Shown in pieces: positions 4,599 through 5,273 of a stretch of 5,273 nucleotides of DNA (positions are counted from its first letter, which is position 1; each line of letters starts with the position of its first letter). A model generated the notes under the pieces. It was not told the origin of the DNA. It worked only from the letters and a program-made list of their open reading frames with translations, and did no database searches. The stretch lies in assembly GCA_012727545.1 (NCBI GenBank), contig JAAYHA010000256.1:1-5273 (forward strand). Direction: 5' to 3'. The stretch is from Synergistaceae bacterium (GTDB lineage: Bacteria; Synergistota; Synergistia; Synergistales; Synergistaceae). The translations under genes and the position numbers were made by a program.

Positions 4599-4630
4599 GC
4601 AATTGGGGCAGATCGCGAGTGATGACGACG
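4599..4630 (-). repeat. 127-bp element, truncated end (copy 4)
   Basis: On the minus strand these 32 bases match the right end of the 127-bp element, about 25 identical and with the final GCCCCAATTGC intact. The remaining ~95 bases of the element are absent. It shares GATCTGCCCC with truncated copy 3, which hints that the truncated forms are related. Confidence 0.55.
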
Positions 4631-4656
4631 GAGGATCTGCCGGAAACCCCATCCGG

Positions 4657-4873
4657 CGGAGAATTTGCAGCTTCTAAGCTGCGGTGAATTCGCGACAGTT
4701 CACGCTGGTGAATTTGCCGGGAAATTCGTCCGGCGGTGAATTCAAGATTGATGATTTATGGGCCAATTCTCGGCTGAAAGGTTCATTCAGCAATTTCTCC
4801 GCAGCGTTTCTTGGCTGCAGATTCCCCGCGAGTGTATTCCTCGCAAATTCCCCGTGGCTTGAAAAGCCACAGC
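4657..4873. repeat. mosaic palindromic repeat array 2
   Basis: This is the same architecture as 159-730, but compact. Forward CGGNGAATTNGC-type motifs start at 4657, 4682, 4706, 4718 and 4734. Reverse forms start at 4762, 4790, 4817, 4832 and 4843. Hairpins alternate with them: GCAGCTT/AAGCTGC (4667-4682), GCCGG/CCGGC (4716-4734), GCTGAA/TTCAGC (4773-4791), GCAGC/GCTGC (4801-4818), GCGAG/CTCGC (4828-4844) and GTGGCTT/AAGCCAC (4854-4870). The closing module, AATTCCCCGTGGCTT then AAGCCACAGCC, repeats the end of array 1 (702-728). The 113-aa open frame starting at 4684 is an artefact of these repeats. Confidence 0.75.
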
Positions 4874-4885
4874 CTCCCCCATATA

Positions 4886-5012
4886 GCAATTGGGGCATAT
4901 CGGAGATGATAGCGACGCAACATGCAGTGGTTCAAGCTAAGGCGTATGCCAATACGTTGAAGCGCAGGACCACAAGTGTTGCTAAGCTAGCGCTCCGAGA
5001 TGCCCCAATTGC
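4886..5012 (-). repeat. 127-bp structured foldback element, copy 2
   Basis: Full-length second copy, inverted relative to 2160-2286 and exactly the same length. The outer arms (4886-4905 and 4993-5012) pair over 20 bp with the same single C/T mismatch as copy 1. The inner stems are kept: GCAACA/TGTTGC, and GTGGT/ACCAC where copy 1 has GTGCT/AGCAC. The apical CGTAT/ATACG is one pair longer than in copy 1. The unpaired parts CTTAGCAACACTTGTG and TGTTGCGTCG are the best conserved stretches. It ends nine bases before the -35 box of tRNA-Gly. No open frame worth calling. Confidence 0.85.
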
Positions 5013-5021
5013 TGCCGCTAC

Positions 5022-5051
5022 TTGACAGGGGAAGGGGGACAGTGCTATCAT
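5022..5051 (+). promoter_or_regulatory. strong extended -10 promoter of tRNA-Gly
   Basis: A perfect -35 TTGACA (5022-5027) is followed after 18 bp by TATCAT (5046-5051). A TGN extension (5043-5045) just before it makes an extended -10. Transcription would start near 5058, about five bases before the mature tRNA 5' end. Confidence 0.8.
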
Positions 5052-5062
5052 TCCTCCGTTGC

Positions 5063-5138
5063 GCGGAAATAGCTCAGCTGGTAGAGCGATGGCCTTCCAA
5101 GCCGTAGGTCGCGGGTTCGAGTCCCGTTTTCCGCTCCA
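5063..5138 (+). tRNA. tRNA-Gly (anticodon TCC)
   Basis: A complete 76-base tRNA with encoded CCA. The acceptor stem GCGGAAA (5063-5069) pairs with TTTCCGC (5128-5134), followed by discriminator T5135, as usual for bacterial tRNA-Gly, and CCA (5136-5138). The D arm is AGCTCAGCTGGTAGAGC. The anticodon stem ATGGC/GCCGT encloses loop CTTCCAA with anticodon TCC, reading GGA and GGG. The T arm is GCGGG, TTCGAGT, CCCGT. It has its own consensus promoter and terminator, so it is a single-gene unit. Confidence 0.97.
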
Positions 5139-5146
5139 GAATATTT

Positions 5147-5175
5147 AAGCCCCTGCCTTTGGCCGGGGCTTTTTT
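5147..5175 (+). terminator. factor-independent terminator of tRNA-Gly
   Basis: AAGCCCC (5147-5153) pairs with GGGGCTT (5165-5171), with an inner GCC/GGC pairing around a TTT loop, followed by a T run to 5175. It begins eight bases after the tRNA CCA. Confidence 0.88.
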
Positions 5176-5273
5176 CTTTACTTAGCTCCATACCGGGATG
5201 ACAAAGAGTAAGATCGGTGTCAAAGCATTTTTGAACCTCCGCGCGCATTGTCCCCTAATTCTCCGCGATGTAA
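5176..5273. other. gene-free end of window with repeat fragments
   Basis: No gene is seen. CATACCGGGATGAC (near 5191) resembles the GGCATACCGAGATGAC piece near 504. TAATTCTCCGCGATG (5256-5270) matches AAATTCTCCGCGATG at 586-600 at 14 of 15 positions, so another mosaic array probably begins at the window edge. Confidence 0.5.

Larger units (their letters stand above)
4408..4656. other. GC-rich gene-free spacer after the toxin gene
   Basis: A sharp shift to GC-rich sequence begins right after the toxin stop. It contains GCAAGCGGT twice (4436-4444, 4447-4455), a direct repeat of the 2370-2399 unit, a compact palindromic unit (4551-4590) and a partial 127-bp element. Several overlapping open frames exist on both strands, but they run through the repeats and lack protein-like composition. 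No transcription terminator is visible. Confidence 0.65.

Noticed and set aside
4305..4687. Several overlapping frames of 67-115 aa on both strands after the toxin gene
   Set aside because: Up to four frames open at once in GC-rich repeat DNA; this is expected by base composition, with repeats explaining the sequence.
4684..5025. 113-aa open frame on the plus strand
   Set aside because: It covers mosaic array 2 and the 127-bp element, both non-coding by their palindromic structure; the homologous copy at 2160-2286 does not keep a comparable reading frame.
5048..5248. 66-aa open frame on the minus strand
   Set aside because: Antisense to tRNA-Gly; such frames are a common artefact over tRNA genes.

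Overview
The window looks bacterial. It has two tRNA genes with encoded CCA ends, a consensus sigma-70-type promoter, a factor-independent terminator and Shine-Dalgarno-led genes. I cannot name the organism. The intergenic DNA is unusually rich in palindromic and foldback repeats and is visibly more GC-rich than the three protein genes, which are AT-rich. That suggests accessory genes placed in a repeat-laden stretch between housekeeping tRNA genes, possibly from an uncultured lineage.

Layout. 39-124: tRNA-Leu(CAA). 125-750: no gene, but a mosaic of short hairpins joined by a recurring ~12-bp CGGNGAATTNGC-type motif, including a ~56-bp diverged inverted repeat (204-259 / 598-653). 751-827: a dense cluster of AACGAT-type half-sites around a TATAAT box. 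878-2152: an AlbA_2 (Schlafen-like) / HATPase_c_4 / winged-helix protein. 2160-2286: a 127-bp foldback element. 2287-2700: repeat fragments and foldbacks only. 2709-2781: promoter overlapped by one arm of a perfect 12-bp inverted repeat. 2793-4407: a two-gene type IV toxin-antitoxin operon, AbiEi-like (DUF6088-type) antitoxin followed by AbiEii nucleotidyltransferase toxin, overlapping by 14 bp. 4408-4656: GC-rich repeat fragments. 4657-4870: a second mosaic hairpin array. 4886-5012: a second full 127-bp element in the opposite orientation. 5022-5175: promoter, tRNA-Gly(TCC) and terminator. The last ~100 bases hold only repeat fragments.

Functionally, the abiE pair is a self-contained toxin-antitoxin and probable abortive-infection module with its own promoter and a candidate autoregulatory operator. 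The AlbA_2/ATPase protein is a separate transcription unit with its own operator-like array; I see no direct evidence that it acts with abiE.

The most interesting signal is not a gene. Two complete copies of the 127-bp element align without gaps at roughly 76% identity. In the 20-bp outer stem seven base pairs differ between copies, and in all seven both partners changed so that pairing is kept. An eighth such change lies in an inner stem. The same C/T mismatch sits at the same stem position in both copies. Two partial copies lie nearby. This points to a structured element, either a functional RNA or a foldback/MITE-like mobile repeat, that I do not recognise.
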